From NCBI RefSeq assembly GCF_964030925.1, contig NZ_OZ034992.1, forward strand, positions 310,001 to 374,000: DNA of 64,000 nt, written 5' to 3'. A model generated the notes under the pieces. It was not told the DNA's origin and did no database searches. It saw nothing but the letters and a program-made list of their open reading frames with translations. The translations under genes were made by a program, and so were the position numbers. This stretch comes from Spiroplasma_E sp902809815. GTDB taxonomy: Bacteria > Bacillota_I > Bacilli_A > Mycoplasmatales > VBWQ01. Shown in pieces: positions 8,120-18,477 of this stretch; position 1 is the stretch's first letter, and every line of letters starts with the position of its first letter.

Positions 8120-8560
8120 ATGCGTCAAACAACAATGAATTTCAGTAACATTGAAAAAAAGTGATATGTTATTGATGCCAGTGGTTTAATTTTAGGACGT
8201 CTTGCAACTAAAGTTGCAATGATATTGCGTGGTAAAAATAAACCTTCATTTACACCACATTTAGATTGTGGAGATTATATCATTATTATTAATGCAAACA
8301 AAATTAAATTAACAGGTAATAAATTACAAGATAAGAAGTATTATAACCATTCACAATATCCTGGTGGATTACGTGTACGTAATGCACAAAGTATGATTGC
8401 TAAAGATGCTTCTGAATTAGTAGAGATAGCGATTAAAGGTATGCTACCAAATACTACCTTAGGTCGTAAGCAATTTACACATCTTCATGTTTATAACCAT
8501 GATCAACATCAACATCAAGCCCAAAACCCCGAAGTTTTAATATTAGGCCAAGAGGAGTAG
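8120..8560 (+). CDS. rplM: 50S ribosomal protein L13
   Basis: 146 residues, ATG at 8120 nine bases after TAAGGAG. Contains the L13 signatures WYVIDASGLILGRLAT near the N-terminus, HLDCGDYIIIINANKIKLTG and the KYYNHSQYPGGLR block, then GMLPNTTLGRKQFTHLHVY. L13 binds 23S rRNA early in large-subunit assembly. One UGA Trp at the WYVID position. Forms a two-gene operon with rpsI, separated by 6 bases. Intact and of normal length (about 145 in bacteria). Confidence 0.98.
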
Positions 8561-8566
8561 ACTTTT

Positions 8567-8974
8567 ATGACAACATCTAATAAACCCGTAACTTATTCAA
8601 GTTCAGGCGGACGTAAAACGTCAACTGCCCGTGTTCATTTAAAAAATACTGGTCAATCAAAAATATTAATTAATGGTTTTGAGCCTTTAAAATATTTAGA
8701 ACAAGAAATCTTAGTTCAAGATATGTTATTACCTTTAAAAGTAACTAATACGTTAGAAAACTTTGAAATTAATATCAAAGTTGAAGGTGGCGGAAGAACT
8801 GGTCAAGCTGGTGCAGCACGTTTAGCTTTATCTAATGTTTTAGTTAAGGTGTCAGAAGATTATCGAGTATTATTAAGACAATTTGGATTATTAACTCGTG
8901 ATGCACGTAAAAAAGAACGTAAAAAATATGGTTTAAAAGCAGCCAGAAAAGCACCGCAGTTTTCAAAACGTTAA
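8567..8974 (+). CDS. rpsI: 30S ribosomal protein S9
   Basis: 135 residues, ATG at 8567 after AGAGGAGTAGACTTTT. Typical S9 features: SSSGGRKTSTARVHL N-terminal block, VEGGGRTGQAGAARLALSNV in the middle, and the basic tail ending APQFSKR whose last Arg reaches the P-site tRNA. Downstream of rplM in the conserved operon and followed directly by a terminator that includes its stop codon. Confidence 0.98.
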   Translation: MTTSNKPVTYSSSGGRKTSTARVHLKNTGQSKILINGFEPLKYLEQEILVQDMLLPLKVTNTLENFEINIKVEGGGRTGQAGAARLALSNVLVKVSEDYRVLLRQFGLLTRDARKKERKKYGLKAARKAPQFSKR

Positions 8975-9018
8975 TAGTAATAAAAAAAGAGTCTGAGACT
9001 CTTTTTTTATTACTATTA
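8972..9018 (+). terminator. Perfect 22-bp hairpin terminator of the rplM-rpsI operon
   Basis: TAATAGTAATAAAAAAAGAG.. (8972-8993) and its exact complement (8997-9018) around a TGA loop. The stop codon of rpsI is the first triplet of the stem. GAGTC/GACTC core followed by seven T. Confidence 0.9.
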
Positions 9019-9165
9019 TCTAATATTTTTTTATTATTATAGTATTACTAGAATTTTATATATTATTTTTGTTTATAATTTACTTTTTTATTTATATAAC
9101 TTTCTTTTTTTAAAATTTGTATTTCTTTAAATAAATTAGAGGTGTTTTTATTATAAACACTATAT

Positions 9166-9878
9166 ATGTTTAAAATAAGAATATCAATAATTTGTTTTAA
9201 TAATAATGTAAAATTAATTTACAAAAAATTTAATAAAATTAAGGAGAGATTTTATGGGGCAGTTTTGGCTGGTGGATTAATCGGGGGTATTATAGCAATT
9301 TCTGAAATATTAGTTCAAAATGAGGGGGTATATCAAGAAAAATTAAATATTTTTAATTGACCTGAATCTTATGGTGCAATATCAACTTTATTAAATATAA
9401 ATAATGATTTATATGTCGGAACTAGTAATGGTGTATATAAAATTAAAGATAATGCAAGTAATACAAAAGATAAAATAATAACACCAATTAATGGTATTAA
9501 TGGTTATATTTCTAGTTTAGTTGTTACTAATGATGGAACTGTTTATGTAGCAACTTTTGCTAATGGACTTTTTAGATATTCTCCTGAACAAAATATTTTG
9601 ACACAAATATCAGAAATAACAGGAGAAGTTTATAGTTTAGTAGCTATGGGTAATAATGTATATGTTGGAACAAGAACTTCTGATTGTTATGGTAAGTTAT
9701 TTATGATTGAATCTAATAAAAAAGTATCAGAAATTAAGGATTGAATTGAAACATATGGTGAGGTTAGAAGTTTAGCGGTTATTGATAATGATTTGTATAT
9801 TGGTACTAAAACTGGTACATATACTGGAAATTTATTAATATTTAAGCCTAATGGAATATTAGAATTGTTAAAAAAATG
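9166..9878 (+). pseudogene. Repeat (beta-propeller-like) protein, 5' half, split by prophage P1
   Basis: The frame opens at ATG 9166 but that start has no ribosome binding site. A strong AAGGAGAG site precedes ATG 9254, which is one base out of frame with the protein (GGGG run), so the true start may be 9254 with a single-G deletion. The N-terminus AVLAGGLIGGIIAISEI is a signal-anchor type helix without a lipobox. It is followed by repeats of the type (G)E-x-SLVV-x(3)-NDLYVGT, as in blade strands of secreted propellers. It continues without frame loss at 43946 after removing P1 (ending LELLKKW / NQNNGEVWSL). About 350 residues when joined. Confidence 0.75.
9871..9878. repeat. Left target duplication of P1 (AAAAAATG)
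   Basis: Identical to 43938-43945. Eight bases, the size produced by Mutator/IS256-type transposition. Joining the two flanks at one copy keeps the host frame: TTA AAA AAA TGA AAT reads L-K-K-W-N. Confidence 0.85.
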
Positions 9879-9885
9879 GGGAGCG

Positions 9886-11014
9886 GGTGGTTGGCCCTTA
9901 ATTACTGGACCATTTTTGATATAAAATTCTAAATTTTAATTTGTAAAATTGGTGGTTTTAGAAATTTAGAATGTATTCTTTCATAATTATAAAACATAAC
10001 ATATTGATTTACATCATTTATAGCTTCATTGATGGATAAATATTGATTTGATCCTTTAGGTAGTCATTCTTGAGATAAATGAGAAAATCAGTTTTCAGAT
10101 AATACATTACCACCAATATCATAAGGTTGTTTTTTGCTTAAAATTATTTGTTTATCCTCTGCTCATTTTGTGATATCCTGACAATAAAATTCGTTGGCGT
10201 TATCTGAATGTAAAATAACATTTTTTACTTGATTTCAAGAAAATTGTTTGTTGATTTTTTCAAGAGCAGGAAGAATTAAATCCTGATATGATTTATTAGG
10301 AGCAATATTATAACTAACAACATTATTTGAATAAAAATCAATAATTACAAAAAGATATAATCATCCTTCTTTAGTATTTATTTGTTTAGTGTCCATTGAT
10401 CAAATTTGATTTGAAGAGGTTGTACTTTTATAATCTTTGTTTACTTTATCCATTGTAGGTATTCACTTATTTGGATTTTTTTTGTTTTTAGGATAGTTAT
10501 TTTTAGTTTGTTTTAATCCTTGAATATTGTGTTCTTTCATAATTTTTCGCATTTGTTTTATTGATAATTCTATATTTAAAATGATATTTTTTTCTTGTTT
10601 TAATCACTCTTTAAAAGCTGAAAAAATTCTTAAATATCCATAAATTCTGCCTTTTCTTGTAGAATGAAATTCGATTAAAAGTTGGCATATTTTTTGATAT
10701 TTATGATTGCATTTAATAATATGATTTTCTTCTTTTTTAATAGGTTTTTGTTTATTTTTTAAAAAGTAATATGTTGATCTGTTTAATTGAAGATATTGAC
10801 ATAGGTTTCTAATTGAATATTGATTTTTACAATCATCAATAATTTTAATTTTTTCTTTGATATTTAATTTGTTAATTACTAATGCTATTTGTTTAATTTT
10901 ATCCATTAATAAAAATCCTTTCAGGTTAAAATTAGTGTTAATTATATAACACAATTGTTTTTAGAATACATTCAGGTTTTTTAAATTAATGGTCTAGTAA
11001 AAAGGGCTAAGTGG
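9886..11014 (-). mobile_element. IS3-like element, copy 1, inside the left terminal repeat of P1
   Basis: 1129 bases from GGTGGTTGGCCCTTAATTAC to the complement of GCCACTTAGCCCTTTTTACT, identical in extent to copies at 25271 and 47496. It interrupts the P1 terminal repeat after GGGAGCG; the repeat resumes as GCGTACCG, so GCG may be the 3-bp duplication. P1 may therefore have lost one functional end. Confidence 0.85.
9929..10906 (-). CDS. IS3-family transposase
   Basis: 325 residues, ATG at 10906 with GAAAGGA upstream. The N-terminal part holds an HTH-like CQYLQLNRSTYYFLK and GRIYGYLRIFSAFKEW (HTH_21-like). The rve integrase core follows: Asp in WSMDTKQI, Asp in ILHSDNANEFY, Glu in ENWFSHLSQEWL. 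A single intact frame without the usual separate OrfA, so it may need only one protein. Sequence identical or nearly so at 25380 and 47538, indicating recent activity. Confidence 0.9.
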
Positions 11015-11216
11015 CGCGTACCGATGTTGTCAATAATATTCAAATTTGTCTTAAAATTATAAAGTTAGACGAGAATAATTTTGACTTCAATATGCAATTG
11101 TATGTTAATCTTAACACTTGAAAAATATTAGTTAATAATAATACTTACTTTTATAACTCAAAAATTCTTATTAAAGTAAATTTTAATAAGTTTTATTTTT
11201 AAATTTTAGTTTTAAT
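11015..11216. other. Inner part of the P1 left end
   Basis: Continuation of the P1 terminal repeat (GTACCGATGTTGTCAATAAT, about 11015-11035) followed by A/T-rich untranslated sequence up to the UPF0236 stop. No open frame. The tail AAAATTCTTATTAAAGTAAA..TTTTAATAAG resembles the 3' region of the P2/P3 UPF0236 genes. Confidence 0.55.
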
Positions 11217-12377
11217 TTATAATAACTGTATGGCTGTATTTATTTGATAGCATTTAAAATTAACCATTTTTGTATACATATCAATGTTATAAGTTCTATC
11301 GCCAATCATATGCTTTAAAATTTGTTTAATATTAGTTTCAGTAAAGCAACCAATATTCTCAACTAATGCTTGGTTTAATACACCATCTTTTGCATTAATA
11401 AAATAACCAACTTTTAATTTTTTATATTTTAAAGTTAATAACTGTAAAAAATCAATTAATTCATAATATTGACCTTTTGCAAATAAATTTATTGCATTTT
11501 GATAGTGTAAATTAGCAATTTTATCTTTTTTTCTTCCTGCCATTATCCCAAGAAATAAAACATGAAAAGCATGGAATTTATCTAAAATAAATTTAGCATT
11601 TAAAATTGTAGCAGTTTTTCTAATTCATTTTGCACTATCTCCACAAACTATTAAATTTGCTTTGTCAAAATTTTCAAAAAATAAATTACCATATTTTTGA
11701 ATAAATTTAGCTGTTTTTTCTGCACCAATTTCTGTTTTTGATATTCTTATTTTGCATACTGCTCTTTTATTAATTAATTTTCCATTTTTCTTTTTACCAG
11801 TACAAAATACTAATAATCTCATAGAACATTTTTTACAATTCTTAGTATTGTGTTTTTCATTAAACTTAAATTTTCTATGTCCATCATCAATATTTATATA
11901 TAAAGTTTGATTTGGTTGTAATACAATTTTAGGAATATTAGCTTTTGGTAATTCAAATTTTTTATATCTTCTACAAACTGTACTAGTACCTATTAAATCT
12001 TCAATAAAAGTATCACAAACATCACGGTATTTTTTACCATCAGCAAAATATTTTAAAATTTGTTTAATAACATCTGGTGCTAATTTACTATACTTTTTAA
12101 CACCAAGATAGTTATCTAGCAATGAAACAAATTCCTTTTTTTGTGTTTTTGGGTTATAATATGTACAAATACGTCGTTTATAATTTAATAAACCTTTTTT
12201 TGTTTTTAATTTTCTTTTTCTAAATCTATATGATTTATATACAGATTTATCACATGTATTTCATAAATAATCATCTATTTTTTTAAATAATTCTTCTGTT
12301 TGTTGTAAATTTAATTCATCTTGATTAAAATAGTGTTTGTCTCAATCAAAATGATTAGGGAATGGTAGTGTTAAAAT
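11217..12377 (-). CDS. UPF0236 (Mbov_0401-type) transposase-like protein of P1
   Basis: About 386 residues. Frame is open from 12395 to 11217 and has no ATG near its start; the best start is ATT at 12377, 8 bases after AGAAAGGA. Length and layout match the ATG-started P2 homologue. Central motifs: YINIDDGHRKFKF and NLIVCGDSAKW, two Asp in contexts expected of a DDE transposase core, plus a Cys pair CKKC. Family knowledge: UPF0236 proteins occur in mollicute integrative elements and are annotated transposase-like. Context: directly inside the left terminal repeat in P1, P2 and P3 and divergent from the terminase. I infer it drives integration. Its sequence is clearly diverged from the P2/P3 version, as are the terminal repeats. 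Confidence 0.75.
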
Positions 12378-12440
12378 TTTTAATTTTCCTTTCTTTTAAA
12401 TAATTTAATTTTAACTTATATATGTTAATAAGGAGTAAAT

Positions 12441-14147
12441 ATGGCTTTTATCACTAGTTATGCACAATTAAATAAAAAATATAATCTTAATTTTAGTGAT
12501 AATAATTATGGTTTTAGTTGAGATATTTTTAAAAAATTTGTTGGTGATGAATGAGCCGAATATTTTACTACTAATTGTTTTTATCGTTTTATACCAACAG
12601 CACGTGGAACAAGAAAAACTTGAAATTGCTTAGCATTTGATTTATTTATATGTTGTAATTTTAGTGATAGTAGTGTTCAAGAAGTAAGAAGATATGAAAA
12701 TACTCATAGTGAAACTACAATTGGTGCTTTAATGAATGTTTGTCAAGTTTTATTAGATACATATAATATTAATTTACTACCTAATAATCCACATGGAATT
12801 AAATGAAAAATTACTAAGGATGGTGGTTGTATTATTTTTCCTAATAATCAACAAATTGACTTTATTGGTTATGCTAATGGTAATAAAATTTTTGGAAAAG
12901 AAGCGGGTGGGTCAAGTTTTTTAGGTTCAAGAACAGATGAAATAATCATGGCAGAAGAAAAAGAAACGTTAACAGAAAAGCAATTAACATATCGATATGA
13001 ACGTTTACAAAACTCTATGTTTAGAAGTAATCGTATTAAAGTATCCAAAGAACCTATTAAAGAATGAAGTTGAACTTTTATTGATAATAATATATATAGT
13101 CCTACTTTTGGAAAATTGATTACTCGCTATTTTTATAAAAGTTTTTTTATTACTTTTACATGTAATCCTTATGATAAATATCATCCATTTTATTTAAAAT
13201 ACTGTACTCCCTTTTTACCTTTAAATGATGAAATAATTGAAAATCTTAAAAAAATTGGCAAAGTTTATTATGAAAATAAAGATATATTTAGTGGTTTAGG
13301 TTTATTTATATTAAGATTTACTATTCAACCATTTTGAAATAAATTACCAGACATTCAAAAAAGAACATTATTGGAAATGAAAAAAAGTAATCCTGATGAA
13401 TTTAATACTGTTTTTTATGGTTTTGAATTTTTAGATAGTGATGCTACAATTTTCCCATTTCAAAAAACAGTAAAATATTGACAAAAATATGATTTAAAAC
13501 AATTTTATAATCAAGAAAAAGAAATGTATAAATTTGATTTTTATAGTGTTGGTATTGATTGAGCTACGGGACCAAAAGACCATACTGTATTTATGGTAGT
13601 TGGTTTTAAAGAATATAATAATACTGATTATTATGATGCATATATTATTTGTGAATTAGTAGTTACTCCAAATGACTTTATAAATGAAAATGAAAAAATT
13701 AATGCTTATGTTAATGAAATTTTAGGATTAATGGATAATTTTGAAAATTTTGAACAAGCAATTTATTTTTATGATGATAAAGCACGAACTGCCATGGATT
13801 GATTAAATCAAAAATTAATAGATGAACATAATACTATTTTAATAACACAAACTGCTATTAAACATGCTTCAAATTTAAATCAAGAAGCCGGATTAACTAA
13901 TAGAGTAGTTTGAATGAGAAATATTATGAGTTATGGAAACTTTTATGCAAATAAAGATGATTTACCAAAGACTACTCAATGTTTAGAAGAATTACGTTAT
14001 GATGAAACAAAAACTAACATTCCTGACAAAAATATGTATCAAGACCCATATGATGCATTGTTTTATGCACTGTATCCATACAAAAATGTAATTAGGGGTA
14101 AAAATAATGCTACTGTGAAAAAAAGTATCTTCACATTTGCTATATAA
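12441..14147 (+). CDS. Phage terminase, large subunit
   Basis: 568 residues, ATG at 12441 after AAGGAGTAAAT. N-terminal ATPase: FYRFIPTARGTRKTW is a variant Walker A (GxxRKT) and DEIIMAEEKETL the Walker B with adjacent catalytic Glu residues; ITFTCNPYDKYHPF is a coupling motif. C-terminal RNase H-like nuclease: YSVGIDWATGPKDHTVFMVV (first Asp), IYFYDDKARTAMDWL (second), and QDPYDALFYALYP (third). It cuts and packages phage DNA through the portal. Eight or more UGA Trp codons. It is the only large plus-strand phage gene, divergent from UPF0236 across about 60 bases. P2 lacks it. No small terminase subunit was recognised. Confidence 0.9.
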
Positions 14148-14185
14148 TAAACAATTTCAATATAATTAATAGTATAGGTATCACA

Positions 14186-14217
14186 AAATAAACGCCTTTA
14201 ATTTAGGCGTTATTTTC
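14186..14217 (+). terminator. Terminator after the terminase
   Basis: AAAATAAACGCCT-TTAATT-TAGGCGTTATTTT: seven-base GC-rich stem AACGCCT/AGGCGTT with A and T flanks. Conserved in P2 at 19783-19813 although its terminase is gone. Confidence 0.75.
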
Positions 14218-14297
14218 CATTTAAAAGCATACTTGTAAAAATAATCAAAAATAGTACAATTTAAAAGTAAAATCAAGGAAAAAAGGAGTAATTTAAT

Positions 14298-14590
14298 ATG
14301 AAAACATGAATAAAAACAAATTTAAGTAAAATAACATTAGCATTAGCACTAACTGGTGCTACAACCGAACAATAGGATTAATCATGGGGGGTGCTTACCC
14401 CCATAATGTAGGTACTAATGTTAAGCATTATTTAACACGAAATGGAGAAATGGTATATGGAACAACTACTATTTGAGTTAATACATATACAAGTGAAAAT
14501 ATTTTTCAATTATATTTTTCTAAAAAACCGAAACATGAAGATGATATAAAATGAGATGGTAACTATCCTGATTGATATTTTGATAATTAA
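14298..14590 (+). pseudogene. Small phage membrane protein, frameshifted in P1
   Basis: ATG at 14298 with AAAGGAGTAATTTAAT. Begins MKTWIKTNLSKITLALALTG, then a one-base deletion in ACCGAACAATAGG (P2 has CTGGAACAATAGG) brings a stop at about residue 25. Restoring the base gives about 97 residues ending DDIKWDGNYPDWYFDN, matching the P2 protein at both ends. See the intact copy at 19894. Confidence 0.7.
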
Positions 14591-16614
14591 ATTTCTACAT
14601 TTATATAAGAAATATTCTCATTATATTTATCAAATAAATTAATATTTTGTAAGTTTATTTCTTGTTTATCAGTTATTAAAATTAATTCATAATTACCAGC
14701 ACCAAATATACCACTAATTTCAATCCGATTTAAGTTATTAATCGGATTTTCAATTTGTAATTCAAATTCATCATTATTATCAATTTGTGAAATTTCTTTA
14801 TAAAATTCTAATTTAGAAAATAATTGAGCTTTATTTGAACCGTATAAATTTAAAGCATTTTCAATTTTATTGTTACTAATAATTGCTTTTGTAAAATACT
14901 TTCCATACTCACCATTACCTAATGTTCAATCAGCAGGAATTAATGACGGAATATTATTACTTTCTAATTCATTTGTAATAGATAATCAATTAAACTGGTT
15001 ATCATCAAGTTTAAATAATTCATTTTGACTAATATCATTGTTTTTCAATTTAATGTTATTAATATCAGTAAAATCAAAATATGGAGATTTTAATATTACC
15101 TTTACATCTTTAAATTGTCAAATATCTATTTTACTAGGTTTAATTGGACTTGATTTTAATTCAAAATAATAAGGCAATAATATTTTATTATCATCATTTA
15201 ATCCTTTATTAATTGATAATGATGAATAAATATATTTTGATAACATAATAAATACTTGTTTAAATATTTGTATTTGTGGTAAGTTTATATAATTTGGATA
15301 TTCAAACTCTCATTGTTTAAATAAGTTAGTAATTATTTCATCGGGTTTTTGCCCTGAAAATGTATCACGTAATTCTGCCATTTTATTTGTTGGCTTACCT
15401 TTATCATCATATTCTGCACCTTTAAAATTTCTATTATAGTTATATGTATAACTTAGCATATCTAATAATAATTGTTGTAAACTATCATTAGTTGGTGCGT
15501 CTTTAATTTCTATTTCAATATCATCAAATTTATTATTAGTTGCAACATATTGATAAAATTGACTTTCACCTACAAAATCTCAAACTTCTTTATCTTTTAA
15601 TTCTTTTTGACTTTTTAGTGGTCATTTGCCACCTAAAACATTACTAAATTCATATCCTAATCAAGCATGTGTAACTCTTGCATTTTTAATAACTTCTCTT
15701 CTTGTTATATTACCACTACTAATTTTAATTAAATCTAAAACTGATTTTTCTTGTCCAATAAATTGTTTTGCTAAATTTCAAGGTAATATTTGTTCACTAA
15801 ATCATTGTTGTAATATTCTAACTTTTGGTTGAGTTTCAATAGGCATTGATAATAGCGGAAATGCTATCTTATCCTTGATAAATAACTTTGGGTATACTTC
15901 CATATTATCAACTTCACCAAGTACCTTTATATTGCCAAAAATCATGCTTCTAGGGGCTTTAATTTTTAAACCAATTACTTTTGTATCTTTATCTAATGGT
16001 TTTTGCAATTTAATAATGATTGGATAACCATCTCTTGTTTTAAAATCTTTAATTTTAATAATAGTTATACTTTTAGTACTTCTTGTTTTTGGATTTTGAT
16101 AAGGTTGTGAATAATTATTAATGATATATAAATTATCAATATTAGTTTCTGTTAAAGGTTCATTAATAGATACAGCATATAACTTAAATTGATTTAATAA
16201 ATTTATTTCTTGAAAAATTAAATTTTTAATATCAGTCATACTATATTCAATAGTATTATCATTAATATTAGTACTTGCTCTTTGATTTAATTGCATAGTA
16301 AAGTCTGATGTTTCAACAGCAGTAGTTTTTAATACTTTATCAATATCAATAAAACCTATTTTAATAGTGTTTGCTGAAAATTTTAAAGTATTATTTTCAT
16401 TATTTTTAAATAAACGTTCAATTTCATAAATATAAATTGTTCTTTTTTTAAATTCATCATATGCTCTATTAATATCAGGGTCACTAGTAGCACTCATCAT
16501 ATTAGTAAAATCATAAGGAATATTATCAATTAAATAATCATTTTCTACTTCTGCTTGATTAAGTTTAGTTTGTTTCTGTGGAAACTTCGTTTGTGGTTTG
16601 TTGTTGTTTTCCAT
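14587..16614 (-). CDS. 675-residue phage structural protein (portal-adjacent), P1 copy
   Basis: ATG at 16614 with GGAGAGAACA; the start lies 50 bases inside the portal gene. Continuous with UGA as Trp. Polar Asn/Gln-rich N-terminus (MENNNKPQTKFPQKQTKLNQ), then beta-rich domains with AVETSDFTMQLNQRAS and YPKLFIKDKIAFPLLSMPIE, and a C-terminus of the same type (AGNYELILITDKQEINLQNI). No enzyme motif, no membrane span. Placed between portal and terminase, the position of a head-completion or connector protein, and large enough for a tail or baseplate component; the exact role is unknown. Same length as the P2 copy; the middle third (residues 290-420) is the most different part. Confidence 0.65.
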
Positions 16615-17806
16615 TGTTCTCTCCTATTAATTGGTTATTTTCGGGATTAAATAATTTTAATTTAATAGTTAAATTATTAATTTCTTGTTCATCATTAATA
16701 TTAAATGTTTTACTATTTAATAAATCTTTATCTATGCTTACTAATATTTGAATAAATTTAAGAATATCAATATTAAATTGTCATAATTTTTGTTCAATAT
16801 AATTAATAGTTGAAATATTTACAGCTGTACTTTCGGGTACTGATTGTTGTGCAGATTTCTTTTGACTTGGTATATGAATACCACAACGTTTAAATATTTC
16901 ATTAACATTTCAATCGTATATATCAGTTAAATTTTTACCTTTAAAATTACTATTTGTCATATTGATATTTTCATTTTGTTCATTATTATCTCCACCACTT
17001 TTAAATATGTAGTTTTTAGTAACCAAAGTTCTTACTGCATCTTCTAATGCTGATTGAACATTACCATAAGTTTGACTAAATATAAATTTGGGTGAATTTA
17101 AAATTGTATCTAAAACAATTTGTTCATAAATAACATCTAACGCTTTAATTTTATCCATTACTTTATTACAATCTGCTAATTCATTTGCTTTATTTCTCAT
17201 AATTGCTATTGGTATATAATTAATATTTAGTGTTTGTTCTTGTTCTAAATTAGGATTATTACTATGTGTTCTGAAATCTAATGGAAATTGTTTTTTATTA
17301 TCACTAATACTATAAATTGCACGATTAATAGTTACTTGTTCATTATTTAATGTATAAATTTCAAATAATCTTACCATTTGTGCATTTTGCTCATAACTAT
17401 CATAAAAAATAGTGCATTGAATTAATTTACCAGTAATATCATAAACTCTTTGTTGTATATCAACTACTTGAAAATATAAGTCATCATTAGCAATAAAAAT
17501 TAAATAACCACTAATTCCTAATTTACTTAACTTAAAAATAGAATTTCATTTTTTTCTATAAAATTCTTGTTGAATTAAATATTGTTTAATAGTTTCATTA
17601 TTTATTTCTAATGGAGCATTATATAAATTAGCATTATTTTCTGCTACAAAATCAGTAAAATAAGTTTCATGATTAAAATCATTAAAACCAAAATAATTTA
17701 AAATTGAAGCATGAGTACTTTTATTTTTATTAGTTAAAAATTTTACTTTTTCATTTTGATTATCATTAATATTACTTTTATCTTTTCTAAAAAATCTACC
17801 TAACAT
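16565..17806 (-). CDS. Phage portal-like protein, P1 copy
   Basis: 413 residues. I choose ATG 17806 (MLGRFFRKDK) behind AGGTGGTGAATATT rather than upstream GTG codons that form the ribosome binding site. Middle region: GYLIFIANDDLYFQVVDIQQ then IQCTIFYDSYEQNAQMVRLF and INYIPIAIMRNKANELADC, followed by helices IKALDVIYEQIVLDTILNS. This wing-stem-like pattern, with an 'IPI..N..' turn before the long helix, is that of SPP1-type portals. The portal forms the dodecameric DNA channel and docks the terminase. Acidic/Gln-rich tail ends in TETN, overlapping the next gene. Confidence 0.65.
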
Positions 17807-17823
17807 AATATTCACCACCTTTT

Positions 17824-17946
17824 TTAAAATATTTGATTAATTTTCAATATTATTTTTACAATGATAAATATAATTAAACCAGCAGTTGCTGATGATAGAA
17901 TTACTCCAATTAAACCTAAAATAATCTTTATAATTTTAAAAAACAT
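17824..17946 (-). CDS. Small single-span membrane protein, P1 copy
   Basis: 40 residues: MFFKIIKIILGLIGVILSSA then TAGLIIFIIVKIILKINQIF. One or two hydrophobic helices with Lys at the ends, a holin-like pattern. ATG at 17946, 4 bases after the tail-fibre stop; identical layout at 23470. Too short to be certain, but conserved in both prophages. Confidence 0.5.
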   Translation of the reverse strand: MFFKIIKIILGLIGVILSSATAGLIIFIIVKIILKINQIF

Positions 17947-17950
17947 AATA

Positions 17951-18235
17951 TTATTCCTGTAATTCTTCTAATTTTTTAAAAATATAATCTCTACCCATAC
18001 CCCACATTATTCTATTGTTATAAATATTAATTTCAGTTTGTTGGTTATTGTTATTATTCGCTATTCATAAACTACTTTTTACAACACTTGTATCTAATTG
18101 ATAATAAAAATTAATTATTTGTCAACTATAATTTTTATTATTTTCTTTACTTGTATAATCACCATAACTTATATATATTCTATAATGTGTTTTATCTTTA
18201 AATATATATTTTATAAAATTTTGATTATTATTTTT
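17951..18235 (-). pseudogene. Tail-fibre gene of P1, 3' part, cut off by P2
   Basis: 95 codons ending RMWGMGRDYIFKKLEELQE. The matching 5' part is at 34700-36775; 2076 + 285 bases is a whole number of codons, so excising P2 with one target copy restores a 786-residue protein. This C-terminal piece is the presumed distal, receptor-facing end (GDYTSKENNKNYSWQIINFY). Confidence 0.8.
18228..18235. repeat. Left target duplication of P2 (TTATTTTT)
   Basis: Same eight bases at 34692-34699. The uninterrupted homologous site is visible in the tail-fibre gene of P2 itself near 23880 (GATTATTATTATTTTTATCT), so the insertion point is documented inside this window. Confidence 0.85.
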
Positions 18236-18477
18236 GGGACGGTAACAAAAACGGAGGATATAATTACTTTTTAAACATTTCTTTTAAATTATAGACAAGA
18301 AATAATTGTAATTATATGCAATTGTAAATGAATTTTACTACTAAATTAAATTAATTTCAATTAAAATACAAATATTAAAAAAATCACTAAGAAAATTTAA
18401 TATTTATACACAACAAAAATTCTTATTAACTTTTAATTAATAAGTTTTTAATATTTTAATAAAAATAAAAATTTTGA
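18236..18477. other. P2 left terminal repeat and UPF0236 3' untranslated region
   Basis: Noncoding. The first 25 bases are the terminal repeat; the following 200 match the P3 end (298-540, reversed) closely, including ATTGTAATTATATGCAATTG. No gene. Confidence 0.7.

Noticed and set aside
9019..9165. Possible rpoD-type promoter boxes before the propeller gene
   Set aside because: Several TATAAT-like words exist in this A/T stretch, none with a convincing -35 at the right distance.
15626..15832. Plus-strand hydrophobic frame within the 675-residue gene
   Set aside because: Antisense shadow; no start signal, and absent in the P2 copy.
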